Positions 1 to 8,008 of a stretch of 64,000 bases of DNA are shown one piece after another. Below the pieces are notes generated by a model that ran no database searches, had not been told where the DNA came from, and saw nothing but the letters and a program-made list of their open reading frames with translations. The position numbers and the translations under genes were made by a program. The stretch lies in the NCBI GenBank assembly GCA_017618075.1, contig JAFZUY010000028.1, positions 1 through 64,000 of the forward strand, read 5' to 3'. Position 1 is the stretch's first letter. Every line of letters begins with the position of its first letter. The DNA is from Lachnospiraceae bacterium (GTDB lineage Bacteria > Bacillota > Clostridia > Lachnospirales > Lachnospiraceae).

Positions 1-63
1 AAGGTTAACAATGGTACGTTTGAATTCTTCATCGTACCGACAACCACGGTTACTTGTGGACAT
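1..63 (-). CDS. IS3-family transposase OrfA, 5' end only
   Basis: On the minus strand an ATG at 61-63 follows a strong AAAGGAGG ribosome binding site. The first 21 codons read MSTSNRGCRYDEEFKRTIV and then NL before the window edge. The YDEEFKRTIV stretch is typical of the helix-turn-helix start of IS3/IS150-group OrfA proteins, which bind the element's ends. The rest of the transposase lies outside the window, so whether the element is intact cannot be seen. Confidence 0.7.
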   Translation of the reverse strand, partial: MSTSNRGCRYDEEFKRTIVNL

Positions 64-127
64 GTTAGATACCTCCTTTTGGTGTCTACTTTATTGTAGT
101 GAATAGTTACTATTCGTGTCCACTTTT
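1..127 (-). mobile_element. Left part of an IS3-like insertion sequence
   Basis: The transposase start at 61-63 is followed outward by a short non-coding end. It holds a 15-base palindrome (GAATAGT-T-ACTATTC reading across 101-115) and two direct copies of GTGTCYACT at 82-90 and 116-124. Read inward from the outer side, the end has the AAGTGGACAC sequence common at IS3-family termini. The exact terminal base cannot be fixed without the other end, but it lies within a few bases of the stop codon of the next gene. Confidence 0.55.
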
Positions 128-901
128 TTAGTATAGATCCAATCCTTCTTCGTCTTCTTTTATGAGAAGTTTTGCCAAATCAAGGAAGCTCTGACTTACC
201 GAAAGAGCAGGGTCTCCTTCGATGACGGTTTTGCCTTCGTCTTCAAAACGAATGATGTCATCGCTTCTTGGAATATCAGCGATAATCTCAAGATTGTGGC
301 CGGTCGCAAATTCGCGTACTTTTTCTTCTTCGTTTAAAACATTTCTTCTGTTTAAAACGATTCCGCGTACATTTGCATAACTTCTTTCCTTAAAGTTTTC
401 TACAGCACTGTTAATATTGTTGGCTGCATATAAAGCCATCTTTTCGCCTGATGTTACAATGATGATTTTGCTTGCAAGACCTTCTCTGATGGGTGCTGCA
501 AAACCTCCGCAGACAACGTCGCCAAGTACGTCATATAAAACTGCATCGGGCTTGAAGGTTTCGAAGAGTTTTAATTCTTCAAGCAGTGAAAATGTGGTAA
601 TGATTCCGCGTCCGGCACATCCGAGTCCCGGAGTGGGTCCGCCTGTTTCTATACATAAAACTCCGCCGTAACCGACCTTTGAAATTTCATCGAGTGATTC
701 GGGCTCTTTGTCATAATCACGCATATAATTCATAACGGGGAATACCGGATTTCCCGATAAAAGATTTGCGGTCGAATCTGCCTTCGGATCGCAGCCGATC
801 TGTATGACTCTTTTTCCAAGGTACGCAAGCGCGGCGCTTAAGTTACTTGTTACGGTTGATTTGCCTATGCCGCCTTTACCGTAGATAGCTATTTTAATCA
901 T
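128..901 (-). CDS. NifH-like ATP-dependent iron protein (second copy)
   Basis: A 257-residue NifH/BchL/CfbC-family reductase component. It is expected to form a dimer that bridges one [4Fe-4S] cluster and passes electrons to a nitrogenase-like partner upon ATP hydrolysis. The P-loop GKGGIGKST lies at residues 8-16, the GCDPKADST segment at about 36-44, and the two cluster cysteines are C95 (GLGCAGRGI) and C131 (DVVCGGF). It is the last gene of a four-gene minus-strand operon and is clearly paralogous to the first gene at 3605-4357. Its ribosome binding site AAAGGAG is good and sits just below a palindromic repeat at 918-947. The stop codon lies at the very edge of an IS element, so the original C-terminus may have been changed. 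Substrate unknown. Confidence 0.85.
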   Translation of the reverse strand: MIKIAIYGKGGIGKSTVTSNLSAALAYLGKRVIQIGCDPKADSTANLLSGNPVFPVMNYMRDYDKEPESLDEISKVGYGGVLCIETGGPTPGLGCAGRGIITTFSLLEELKLFETFKPDAVLYDVLGDVVCGGFAAPIREGLASKIIIVTSGEKMALYAANNINSAVENFKERSYANVRGIVLNRRNVLNEEEKVREFATGHNLEIIADIPRSDDIIRFEDEGKTVIEGDPALSVSQSFLDLAKLLIKEDEEGLDLY

Positions 902-917
902 GTGTGTACTCCTTTTA

Positions 918-947
918 GGTGCCTGACTCGTGAAACATGTCCGGCTC
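918..947. repeat. GTGCC palindromic repeat, copy 1
   Basis: An imperfect palindrome, GGTGCCTGAC ... GTCCGGCTCC, with 8 of 10 arm positions paired. It lies between the NifK-like and second NifH-like genes. It is nearly identical in layout to the copy at 8762-8794 read on the other strand. Confidence 0.75.
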
Positions 948-952
948 CTAAA

Positions 953-2218
953 TTAAATAAATTTATCGATTGACGTGTAGATAAGATTCGGTGCGTTTTT
1001 GGTAAAACACCTTCCGGAAAATGCTTCATGAGGAAGTTCTATAAATTTCTTATCCGCGCATATCGGCTTAAACAAAGGATCGCCGATTACAACATCATAT
1101 TTCTTTAATTCGTTTTCCAAAATCTTTTCATCATCGCATGAAATATCGAATGGTTTTAAGATTTCGAAATCGCCGTCGCCTACGGTTTCAAGAACGTTGG
1201 CTTTGATTCCTTTGTCTAAAAGAAGCGCACTTGCAAGAGAAGCGCTCATAATGCTTTCGCCTAAAATTGCAACATTTCCTGCTTCTCTGAAACCTTCGGT
1301 TGCGTCGATGTTTTCTTTTGATTCACAGGCCTTGATAAGAGCTTCTTTTATTTTGTCTGAAAATCCTAATCCGTAAGGAACGCCTTTAACGAACGGGATT
1401 TTATATTCACTGAAAAGGTAATCAGCCAGAGGCTTTCCGCATGATGATAAAAGAAGATTAACTTCTCCTTTTTTGATATTTTTAAATTCGTATAAATTCG
1501 TATCTACGCCAACGCACGCATTTAATTCAAAGCCTGATTCTTTTATGAATTTTAAGAGGCTGTCCATGCTTTCTTTTGTCGGATAATCAAGAGGAGCAAC
1601 TCCTAAAAGATTGACTTTTATCTTCTTAAAAGTATCTTCCTGAGGTTTCGGAAAATCATTATCCGTATTGGCCGAAACTGCGGTAGGCAGCTTGGTACCA
1701 AACATCAGTTTCAGAGCTTGTGCATTAAATACATAAGGGTTGGAAGTTGGTTGACATAACTCATTTTCATCGGAGTTGGCAAATTTTTTTGCAAGTTCAA
1801 GAAATGCGTTACCGGCTCCCGTAATATAAGACTGCATACCGTTTGTTTTTACGGCAAATGAAGGAATACCGGTTTCGGTTTCTACCGCATAAGCAATGGC
1901 TTCCAAATCTGTTCCGATCATAGCGGGAAGAGGAGAAGCGCAGAGCGCGATAAATGCAGGTTTAAGTTCATTTGCAGCGACAATCAGATCTTCCATAAAT
2001 CTGTCATCGTTGCCCATTACCGCATCCTTTTCGGTAAGACCGGAAATAAACATCATGCTTTTCTTGTCGTACCATCTGGGCTCGTCGTGAGTCGTATATG
2101 TCGAATTGCAGCCTGACGCATCATGAATAACGGTCATCCCTCCGTACTCATATAAAGCGGAGCAGACGCCCGATGTATCGGCAGCGTAGATTGAAATTAT
2201 TCGTGCGGTTTGATTCAT
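953..2218 (-). CDS. Nitrogenase component 1-type protein, NifK-like
   Basis: A 421-residue member of the nitrogenase component 1 (oxidoreductase/nitrogenase) family, shorter than a true NifK. Three cysteines in the first quarter, C19 (SGVCSAL), C37 (ASGCNST) and C93 (ALCASPLP), match the spacing of the cysteines that hold the P-cluster or an equivalent [4Fe-4S] cluster. Later it has the family's Rossmann-like segments, including SSCGKPLADYL followed by YKIPFVKGVPYG. It would pair with the 448-residue protein encoded just upstream as an alpha2beta2-type core. The start has a modest AAAAGG ribosome binding site. No nifB, nifE or nifN is present nearby. The reaction catalysed is unknown. Confidence 0.8.
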   Translation of the reverse strand: MNQTARIISIYAADTSGVCSALYEYGGMTVIHDASGCNSTYTTHDEPRWYDKKSMMFISGLTEKDAVMGNDDRFMEDLIVAANELKPAFIALCASPLPAMIGTDLEAIAYAVETETGIPSFAVKTNGMQSYITGAGNAFLELAKKFANSDENELCQPTSNPYVFNAQALKLMFGTKLPTAVSANTDNDFPKPQEDTFKKIKVNLLGVAPLDYPTKESMDSLLKFIKESGFELNACVGVDTNLYEFKNIKKGEVNLLLSSCGKPLADYLFSEYKIPFVKGVPYGLGFSDKIKEALIKACESKENIDATEGFREAGNVAILGESIMSASLASALLLDKGIKANVLETVGDGDFEILKPFDISCDDEKILENELKKYDVVIGDPLFKPICADKKFIELPHEAFSGRCFTKNAPNLIYTSIDKFI

Positions 2219-2264
2219 CTTTTTTACCTTTTGACACTGGGGGACGAGGGTTGTGTGTCATTTT

Positions 2265-3611
2265 TTACAAACAGCTCTCACAGGCGATTCCCTTATGAGA
2301 GATAGTGAGTTTTAAATCCTTTGGATTATTGTATGCGTCCTCAATTAGTTTACATAAGTTTACAATACCGTCGAATCCGTACATTCCTCCGCCTTCGACT
2401 ATATTGACGAAATGCTTCGTCTGACAGAAGTACGCACAATTCTGTCCTATACTTAAGTATTCGCTGCTTGAGATATCTTCTTCGTTTGATGCATAAAGCA
2501 TTGTCGGATCCATTAAAGGGAAGATTTCTATACTGCCATCAAGTTTACATAATTCATCAAAAGCGATTCTTTCTTTTGGCGAAAATGCATCTGTATAGAT
2601 TCTTCTTACGTTAAATCCGTATTTTTTTAGGAGCAAAGCCAGGCCGACAGGGCGGGGCGTTGCAGTTGCATCTATTGCAATGGGTGTATCTTTTAGGAGC
2701 TCTTTTGTTTTAATAAGAGCTTCCTTGGCTTTCTTTTTATTAGTGTCTATTAAAGCATCAAAGAATTCGCCATCAACGTTCAGAGCATCTGCGAGTGATT
2801 TAAGATTTTCCTCAATCTCGTTCGAATCATAGCTTAAATCGATTGCCAGATGTTTGACACCAAGCTTGTTCGTTAAATCCTTTGCGGCGTAACCTACGAC
2901 CGGAAGATACGAGATAAGAAATGATGCGGCACCTAACGCGAGATAATCCTCGTATGTTTTGCATTCTGTGATATCCCACATTTTCGTATTTGCTTTTTCT
3001 AAAAGAGAATAAATCTCACAGGATTTATCAGTTGCGCGGTCACATCCTATGAGGCCAATCATTTTTTTATCAACGTCAAGTTTTTTAATCGGAGAGTAGA
3101 GACTTTTTTTCATCATTACCATGGGCTCGAATGTTTTTCGCATGGTAGGAGTCATATAGCAGTCAACCCAGTCGATTTCGGGGTAGCGTGTCTCGAGTTC
3201 CTTGGCGATTACTTTAAAATCGCAGCCTTCAAACAAATGCATGCAGCTTAAATAAACGAGTATGCATTTGGGATGTTCTTTCATTTCATCGACGATATGA
3301 GAACAGCCTTCAATAACTCTCGATTCCATTTCGCCGTTCCACATATCCTGCTCGCGAAGCGCAACCCAGGACATATTTTCCATACGGTTCATTTCCGCAG
3401 CGGTAAGAATAACACCGCGAAGACACCCCTGTGCGCAGACATATATCTGATGCGCCTCGGGAATAAGCATGCCTGTATGGACTATATTCCAAACACCTCT
3501 TGCTGGAGCGTTGTAATGCAGTCCGTCGAAAAAAGGATTGTCAAAATCGATTTCGGATATCCTGACACCTTCGGGTATTCTGTTTTCATTTAGAGAAATC
3601 TGTTTTAACAT
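2265..3611 (-). CDS. Nitrogenase component 1-type protein, NifD-like
   Basis: A 448-residue nitrogenase component 1 family protein. Candidate cluster ligands are C59 and C63 (CAQGCLRG) and C123 ([11 protein letters not shown]). Near the C-terminus it has GGGMYGFDG (about 407-415), which lines up by eye with the YHGYDG segment of NifD; the histidine that binds molybdenum in NifD would be tyrosine here. The usual FeMo-cofactor cysteine region also seems to lack cysteine ([10 protein letters not shown]). It ends in a CESC pair (444, 447). The start overlaps the stop of the upstream NifH-like gene by 7 bases, which suggests translational coupling. It is inferred to be the catalytic subunit of a nitrogenase-like reductase that does not carry FeMo-co. 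Confidence 0.8.
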   Translation of the reverse strand: MLKQISLNENRIPEGVRISEIDFDNPFFDGLHYNAPARGVWNIVHTGMLIPEAHQIYVCAQGCLRGVILTAAEMNRMENMSWVALREQDMWNGEMESRVIEGCSHIVDEMKEHPKCILVYLSCMHLFEGCDFKVIAKELETRYPEIDWVDCYMTPTMRKTFEPMVMMKKSLYSPIKKLDVDKKMIGLIGCDRATDKSCEIYSLLEKANTKMWDITECKTYEDYLALGAASFLISYLPVVGYAAKDLTNKLGVKHLAIDLSYDSNEIEENLKSLADALNVDGEFFDALIDTNKKKAKEALIKTKELLKDTPIAIDATATPRPVGLALLLKKYGFNVRRIYTDAFSPKERIAFDELCKLDGSIEIFPLMDPTMLYASNEEDISSSEYLSIGQNCAYFCQTKHFVNIVEGGGMYGFDGIVNLCKLIEDAYNNPKDLKLTISHKGIACESCL

Positions 3612-4357
3612 TCAAAATCCTTTATAATTCTGTCAGCGAGTCCAAGCAGTGCTTCGCAAACATCGCTATCAGGGAAAAGATCCACGATTGTTTTTCCCTG
3701 TTTTTCAGCCTTTGCAAAAAGAGGACTTCTGGGAATGATTGCGGAAATATTTGTATCAAAATCTTTTACGAGAGTTTCGACATTTTCAAGCTCGTTTTCA
3801 ACGCCTCTGCAGTTTAGAATAATGCCGCCGAGTTTTGCGTAATCTCTCTTCTTAAAATTTTCAATGGCCATTGCGATATTGGCGGCCGCATAAACTGACA
3901 TTTTCTCGCCTGACGTAACTATATACACCTTTTCGGCGAAGCCTTTTCTCATGGGCATGGTAAAACCGCCGCATACCACATCTCCGAGAACATCATAAAT
4001 GACTACATCGGGTTTGTAATATTCGTAAGCGCCTTTGTTTTCCAGTGATTCAAGTGCGTTTATGATGCCTCGTCCCGCACAGCCGAGACCCGGCACGGGA
4101 CCGCCTGCTTCGACGCAGTAAACTCCGGATTCCGATTCTTTTACCATGTCTTCGAGCGTAAAAGATTCGTTGCTTCTGACAAGATCCAATACCGAAGTAA
4201 CCTTTTCTTTCGGACATAAAAGAGAAGTGGAGTCTGCTTTCGGATCGCAGCCGATTTGCATTACTTTTAAGCCTCTTTTTACAAAAGCGGCACTTAAATT
4301 TGATGACAATGTGGATTTACCTATTCCGCCTTTTCCGTAAATAGCAAATTTTATCAT
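3605..4357 (-). CDS. NifH-like ATP-dependent iron protein (first copy)
   Basis: A 250-residue NifH-family reductase and the first gene of the operon. The P-loop GKGGIGKST is at 8-16, and the cluster cysteines are C93 (GLGCAGRG) and C129 (DVVCGGF). The N-terminal 45 residues are close to those of the copy at 128-901, but the two differ throughout the C-terminal third, so they are old paralogues rather than a recent duplication. Two different NifH-like proteins flanking one NifDK-like pair is unusual. Either they form separate reductases or a heterodimer. Expression probably depends on the structured leader at 4376-4490. Confidence 0.85.
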   Translation of the reverse strand: MIKFAIYGKGGIGKSTLSSNLSAAFVKRGLKVMQIGCDPKADSTSLLCPKEKVTSVLDLVRSNESFTLEDMVKESESGVYCVEAGGPVPGLGCAGRGIINALESLENKGAYEYYKPDVVIYDVLGDVVCGGFTMPMRKGFAEKVYIVTSGEKMSVYAAANIAMAIENFKKRDYAKLGGIILNCRGVENELENVETLVKDFDTNISAIIPRSPLFAKAEKQGKTIVDLFPDSDVCEALLGLADRIIKDFEC

Positions 4358-4375
4358 AATTCTCTCTTTCTAAAA

Positions 4376-4409
4376 CTAAAAAGCACCCTTTCCGACATAG
4401 AAAGAGTGC
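4376..4409 (-). terminator. Intrinsic terminator upstream of the nitrogenase-like operon
   Basis: On the minus strand GCACTCTTTC, loop TATGTCG and GAAAGGGTGC form a 10-pair stem with one G-T pair, followed by TTTTTAGTTTT. It stands about 20 bases before the first NifH-like start codon, so it either ends the upstream TM1266-like transcript or acts as an attenuator. Confidence 0.7.
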
Positions 4410-4490
4410 ATAAAGACATAGTAATTCTTTTATGATGCACGACTTTCATCTCAAGCTCGATTGAGGTTTTGATGTCAGAAAGCAAATTTT
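4376..4490 (-). promoter_or_regulatory. Structured leader, possible riboswitch or attenuator
   Basis: The 134-base gap between the TM1266-like gene and the first NifH-like gene carries ordered RNA structure on the minus strand. A proximal part (4441-4476) can fold with CTCAA/TTGAG around a 6-base loop, and with GAC-ATC against GAT-GAAA-GTC. Next, GTGCATCATAAAAG (4427-4440) can pair with CTTTATGCAC (4406-4415). That second strand contains the GCAC that starts the terminator stem, so this pairing and the terminator exclude each other. I do not recognise the fold as a named riboswitch class. Confidence 0.5.
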
Positions 4491-4491
4491 A

Positions 4492-4737
4492 TTATTTGGG
4501 AGAGTAAACGGTTTTAGCTGTAACGCCGTTTATTCTGCCTATTTTGCCGGCAAGGGAACTGATTGTATCCTGAGGGGCATCAATTGCAACACTTATGATA
4601 CAAATTCCTTTTTCGCGGTAAGGAATTCCCATTCGCCCGATAATTGAACCGCGATATTCATGTAAGAGAGAATTAATCTCGTTGGCGGAATCATCGTTTT
4701 CCACGATAATTGCAATAACTGCAGCACGTGTTTCCAT
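4492..4737 (-). CDS. TM1266-type iron-only hydrogenase system regulator
   Basis: An 81-residue protein resembling the TM1266 family, small ACT-like ferredoxin-fold proteins usually encoded beside [FeFe]-hydrogenase maturation genes and annotated as putative hydrogenase-system regulators. The N-terminal METRAAVIAIIVEN strand, the RMGIPYREKGICIISV segment and the C-terminal INGVTAKTVYSPK are typical. The start has GAGGAAA ahead of ATG. No hydE, hydF or hydG lies in this window; instead it sits directly upstream of the nitrogenase-like operon, separated by the leader. The biochemical role of the family is not settled. Confidence 0.75.
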   Translation of the reverse strand: METRAAVIAIIVENDDSANEINSLLHEYRGSIIGRMGIPYREKGICIISVAIDAPQDTISSLAGKIGRINGVTAKTVYSPK

Positions 4738-4853
4738 ATGATTTCCTCACTATGATTAATTTCTGTTGTGATTATAACATAGTATCTGTGAAAAAGATAC
4801 CTATAAATATTTATATGCTCTTAAGCGAAAAAGTAGCCTTATTGTTTTATTGT

Positions 4854-4862
4854 GATATAATT
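4854..4862 (+). promoter_or_regulatory. Extended -10 promoter for the YwlG-type gene
   Basis: TGATATAAT is a full extended -10 element about 50 bases before the start codon at 4912. No good -35 box is seen, which fits an extended -10 promoter. Confidence 0.4.
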
Positions 4863-4911
4863 ATGAAAGTAAAATCAATTTCTAAACGAAATACATTGAA
4901 AGGATTCTATT

Positions 4912-5475
4912 ATGGATTTAAAAGAAATTACCGCTCAGAGCAAACAGGCTGTCACAGAGATTTTAGAGGGAGCAAGACTTAATCCCGGGGATATATTCGT
5001 AATCGGCTGTTCATCAAGCGAAATTCTCGGTTCGCAGATCGGAACCGCGACAAATCTTGATTCCGCAAATGCAGTATATGACGGTATTATTCCCATCCTA
5101 AAAGAAAAGGGTATTTTTGCTGCCGCACAGTGTTGCGAGCATTTAAACAGAGCACTGGTAGTTGAAAGAGAAACCATGATAAAATACGGCTTCGAACAGG
5201 TAAATGCAATTCCTCAGCCCAATCATGCAGGCGGAGCTTTTGCTACCGTATGTTTCGAAAGGTTCGAAGATCCCGTACTTGTTGAAAGCCTTAACCAAAA
5301 GGCTGATGCAGGCATAGATATCGGCGGTACAATGATTGGAATGCATATGCATAACGTAGTAGTACCTATGAGAATTTCCTTAAGAAAAATAGGCGAAGCA
5401 CCCATCATCTGCGCGAGACACCGCCCTAAATATGTAGGCGGCCAGAGAGCGATTTACGACGAGAAACTGATGTAG
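4912..5475 (+). CDS. ywlG: YwlG / TIGR01440 (UPF0340) family protein
   Basis: A 187-residue protein of the UPF0340 family, usual length about 185. It is recognised from IGCSSSEILGSQIGTATN near residue 40, the CEHLNRALVVE stretch near 75-85, and IGGTMIGMHMHNVVVPMR towards the end. The family is widespread in Firmicutes; no reaction is established, although the conserved Cys-Glu-His and His-x-His residues suggest a catalytic or metal-binding site. The start follows AAAGGATTC. It stands alone, with its own promoter-like -10 element and a terminator at 5499-5534. Confidence 0.85.
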   Translation: MDLKEITAQSKQAVTEILEGARLNPGDIFVIGCSSSEILGSQIGTATNLDSANAVYDGIIPILKEKGIFAAAQCCEHLNRALVVERETMIKYGFEQVNAIPQPNHAGGAFATVCFERFEDPVLVESLNQKADAGIDIGGTMIGMHMHNVVVPMRISLRKIGEAPIICARHRPKYVGGQRAIYDEKLM

Positions 5476-5498
5476 GCTGTTTAGAAAATGTCTAATAT

Positions 5499-5534
5499 AA
5501 AGGCTTTGGAATTAAACTTTCAAAGTCTTTTTTA
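5499..5534 (+). terminator. Terminator after ywlG
   Basis: AAGGCTTTG and CAAAGTCTT form a 9-pair stem (one G-T pair) around a 12-base loop, followed by TTTTTTAT. Confidence 0.7.
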
Positions 5535-5623
5535 TATATTTTTTTATGGTCACTTTGTCCATAATGATGTATAATAGAAAAAGATTTAGTCATGACCAAT
5601 TTGCTGACTGCAGGGAGGCTCGC

Positions 5624-5833
5624 ATGATTACTTTAACATTTATTCTTTTAAGTGCTTTGGCACCTTTCATACTGGTTTTCATATTAGGCAGGTTGATTAT
5701 TCATTTCACTGAAAAACTGCTTGATTTTGCTATAGAAAATGTCTTTTCACTTCCCGAGAAAATCCTCGATTCAATTAAAGAGAAATTTGCGAACAAAGGC
5801 AAATTGCCTGAAGCTGTAGAAATCAAAGAGTGA
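5624..5833 (+). CDS. Small single-pass membrane protein
   Basis: A 69-residue protein starting at the ATG that follows AGGGAGG by a few bases; an upstream in-frame start lacks such a site. Residues 1-25 are a hydrophobic helix (ITLTFILLSALAPFILVFIL), followed by an amphipathic stretch and a charged tail rich in Lys and Glu. I do not recognise a family. It lies between ywlG and the aquaporin gene with no clear promoter of its own. Confidence 0.55.
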   Translation: MITLTFILLSALAPFILVFILGRLIIHFTEKLLDFAIENVFSLPEKILDSIKEKFANKGKLPEAVEIKE

Positions 5834-5887
5834 TAGTGTAAATAATGTCGCAATGACTTATTTTATAGATAACAAAGGAGGAATTGT

Positions 5888-6586
5888 ATGAAAAAATTTA
5901 TTGCAGAATTAATCGGTACTTGCGTTCTTGTAGTATTCGGCTGCGGAACGGCTATGATTACAGGCTGTGAACATTGGGGCGGATATCTTCTTACAGCTCT
6001 TGCTTTTGGTTTGGTAATCGTTGGAATGGCATATTGTATCGGAAATATCTCCGGATGTCACATCAATCCCGCTGTATCTCTTGCAGTATTTATGAGCAAA
6101 GGAATGAGTGCTGCAGATTTCGGTCTTTATGTTCTTGCTCAGTGCATTGGTGCATGGCTTGGCGGCGGAATCCTTGCTTTGATTTTTGGTGTTGCAGAAA
6201 TCGAAGACAAAACAGGCGGATTCGGATCAAACGGCATCGCAGGCGTTAACGGAAGCATTCCCGCAGCTTTAATCGTTGAATTCATCCTTACATTTGTATT
6301 TGTTCTTATTATCCTTGGTGTTACAAGCAAGAAAGCTAATCACGGTTCATTCGGCGGACTTATCATCGGTCTTTCACTTGTATTAATCCACATTTTCGGT
6401 ATCGCTCTTACAGGAACATCAGTTAACCCTGCAAGAAGCTTCGGACCTGCTCTTTGCGCATTAATTTCAGGTAATGCGGGCCCTATCAAAGATCTCTGGA
6501 TCTTTATCGTAGGACCTTTGGCAGGCGGTGCTTTTGCTTCGGTTATTTATAACTTCCTTGAAAAAGAAGACAAGGCTAAGAAATAA
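5888..6586 (+). CDS. aqpZ: Aquaporin (AqpZ-type MIP channel)
   Basis: A 232-residue major intrinsic protein with six membrane helices. Both half-helix motifs are present, HINPAVS in the first repeat and SVNPARS in the second. The histidine in LVLIHIFGIALTG preceding the second motif, and the arginine after NPA, match the narrow selectivity filter of water-specific AqpZ rather than the glycerol facilitator GlpF. The start is preceded by AAAGGAGG. It is a single-gene unit; a perfect inverted repeat follows at 6618-6655. Confidence 0.9.
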   Translation: MKKFIAELIGTCVLVVFGCGTAMITGCEHWGGYLLTALAFGLVIVGMAYCIGNISGCHINPAVSLAVFMSKGMSAADFGLYVLAQCIGAWLGGGILALIFGVAEIEDKTGGFGSNGIAGVNGSIPAALIVEFILTFVFVLIILGVTSKKANHGSFGGLIIGLSLVLIHIFGIALTGTSVNPARSFGPALCALISGNAGPIKDLWIFIVGPLAGGAFASVIYNFLEKEDKAKK

Positions 6587-6617
6587 AATAGATTTTCGTT
6601 AAAAGTTAATTGATTGA

Positions 6618-6655
6618 AAAGGACCTTGGAATATGATATTATTTCAAGGTCCTTT
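6618..6655 (+). terminator. Hairpin after the aquaporin gene
   Basis: AAAGGACCTTG and CAAGGTCCTTT are perfect 11-base arms. The 3' side is GACAT rather than a T run, so termination efficiency is uncertain, but the pure dyad 32 bases past the stop codon makes a terminator likely. Confidence 0.55.
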
Positions 6656-6685
6656 GACATTAGAACTTAGCGAAATGAGGCATTA

Positions 6686-7939
6686 ATGATTAAAATAATT
6701 CTATTAATTTCATACATACTTGAAAATGTTTTTGATTTTGTTCTCGTAAAACTAAACGATTCATACGTTAAGAAACCTCTTCCGGAGAACGTAAAAGACG
6801 TATACGACGAAGATAAATATAACAAGTGGATTAATTACAGAAACGATTCCAAGAAGTTCAGTGCTATTCAGACTCTTGTCAGCGCTTTAATTACTTTGCT
6901 TCTTTTGATTTTCAATATTCATGCGAGAGTATTTTATCTGATTGATTTCGATTCTTTTATCCCGGTAGCGGGCGGTAAATTTGGAAATATTTACAATTAC
7001 ATCTTTTTAATACTTGTATTTACGTTAGTTTCCACGTTAATCTCGATACCGTTTGATTATTATCAGAATTTTGTGATAGAAGAGAAGTATGGTTTTAACA
7101 AAACAACAATTAAGACTTTTATACTTGATATTTTAAAATCTTTTTTAATAGGTTTGATTCTGTCTGTAATACTTTTCTTTGCTATAATGTTTTTCTTTGA
7201 GACCATCGGAAACTGGGGTATTTTTGCGACCGTTGCGGCGATAATTCTTTTTAATGTATTTATTGCTTTTATGTCGCTTCCGATAATGAGAATTTTCAAC
7301 AAATTCACTCCGCTTGAAGAAGGCGAGCTTCGTGACAAACTCACTGAACTCTGCCGCAAATACAATGTCAAAATCAAACAGATATATGTAATGGATGCTT
7401 CTAAAAGAACTACAAGATCGAATGCATTCTGTACGGGAATCGGCAAGAAAACAATATCTCTTGATGATAATCTTGTGAACAATTATTCAACTGATAAAAT
7501 TGTTGCTGTATTTGCACATGAATTCGGACATGCAAAATATAAGCATGTATTTAAAACAATCTGGTTTTCGTTTTTCAGAATTATTATTCTGATTCTTGCG
7601 TTGGGAGTAATACTGAATATTCCGGCTATTTGTGAAGCGTTCGGATTCAAAGAGGTTAATTACTATTTTGCATTTACAATTCTTACGATGATAAGCTGGC
7701 CGTTAAGCAGAGTATTTGATTTTATATCCAATAAGATTTCAAGAACATTCGAATATCAGGCTGATGCATTTGCTGCAGGCGAGGGATACGGAGATTCGCT
7801 TATAGGAGCGCTTAAACAGTTAAGCAGGGATGCACTTACCAATTTAAATCCTCATCCTGTTGTTGTTGCTCTCGAACATTCACATCCGACACTTTCACAG
7901 AGAATTGATTCTATAGAAAAAAACAGTAAAAAAGATTAG
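6686..7939 (+). CDS. M48 family (Ste24/CAAX prenyl protease-type) metalloprotease
   Basis: A 417-residue integral membrane zinc protease. The N-terminal half holds several membrane helices in the Ste24 arrangement. The catalytic HEFGH lies near residue 280 (FAHEFGHAKYKH), and the third ligand is the glutamate of FEYQADAFAA. In bacteria such proteins degrade or clip membrane and envelope substrates; CAAX processing itself is not expected. The length matches Ste24 homologues. Convergent with the SDR gene that follows, with a shared terminator between them. Confidence 0.88.
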   Translation: MIKIILLISYILENVFDFVLVKLNDSYVKKPLPENVKDVYDEDKYNKWINYRNDSKKFSAIQTLVSALITLLLLIFNIHARVFYLIDFDSFIPVAGGKFGNIYNYIFLILVFTLVSTLISIPFDYYQNFVIEEKYGFNKTTIKTFILDILKSFLIGLILSVILFFAIMFFFETIGNWGIFATVAAIILFNVFIAFMSLPIMRIFNKFTPLEEGELRDKLTELCRKYNVKIKQIYVMDASKRTTRSNAFCTGIGKKTISLDDNLVNNYSTDKIVAVFAHEFGHAKYKHVFKTIWFSFFRIIILILALGVILNIPAICEAFGFKEVNYYFAFTILTMISWPLSRVFDFISNKISRTFEYQADAFAAGEGYGDSLIGALKQLSRDALTNLNPHPVVVALEHSHPTLSQRIDSIEKNSKKD

Positions 7940-7955
7940 CTTTGGTTTACATAAC

Positions 7956-7990
7956 AAAAATACGCCCGGAAACCCGAGCGTATTTTTTTA
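7956..7990. terminator. Bidirectional terminator between M48 protease and SDR genes
   Basis: AAAAATACGC and GCGTATTTTT flank a 12-base loop, with T-rich sequence on the plus side and A-rich (T-rich on minus) on the other, so it can serve both convergent genes. Confidence 0.75.
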
Positions 7991-8008
7991 TTTTTGATTC
8001 TTTTATGA

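Noticed and set aside
128-4357. True Mo-nitrogenase for N2 fixation
   Set aside because: The cofactor ligands expected in NifD are not seen, and nifB, nifE and nifN are absent from the window. Subunits are also shorter than NifD and NifK.
2265-4357. Chlorophyll-type BchLNB complex
   Set aside because: No other tetrapyrrole or photosynthesis gene occurs, two NifH-type proteins are present, and the organism profile is a fermenting Clostridium.
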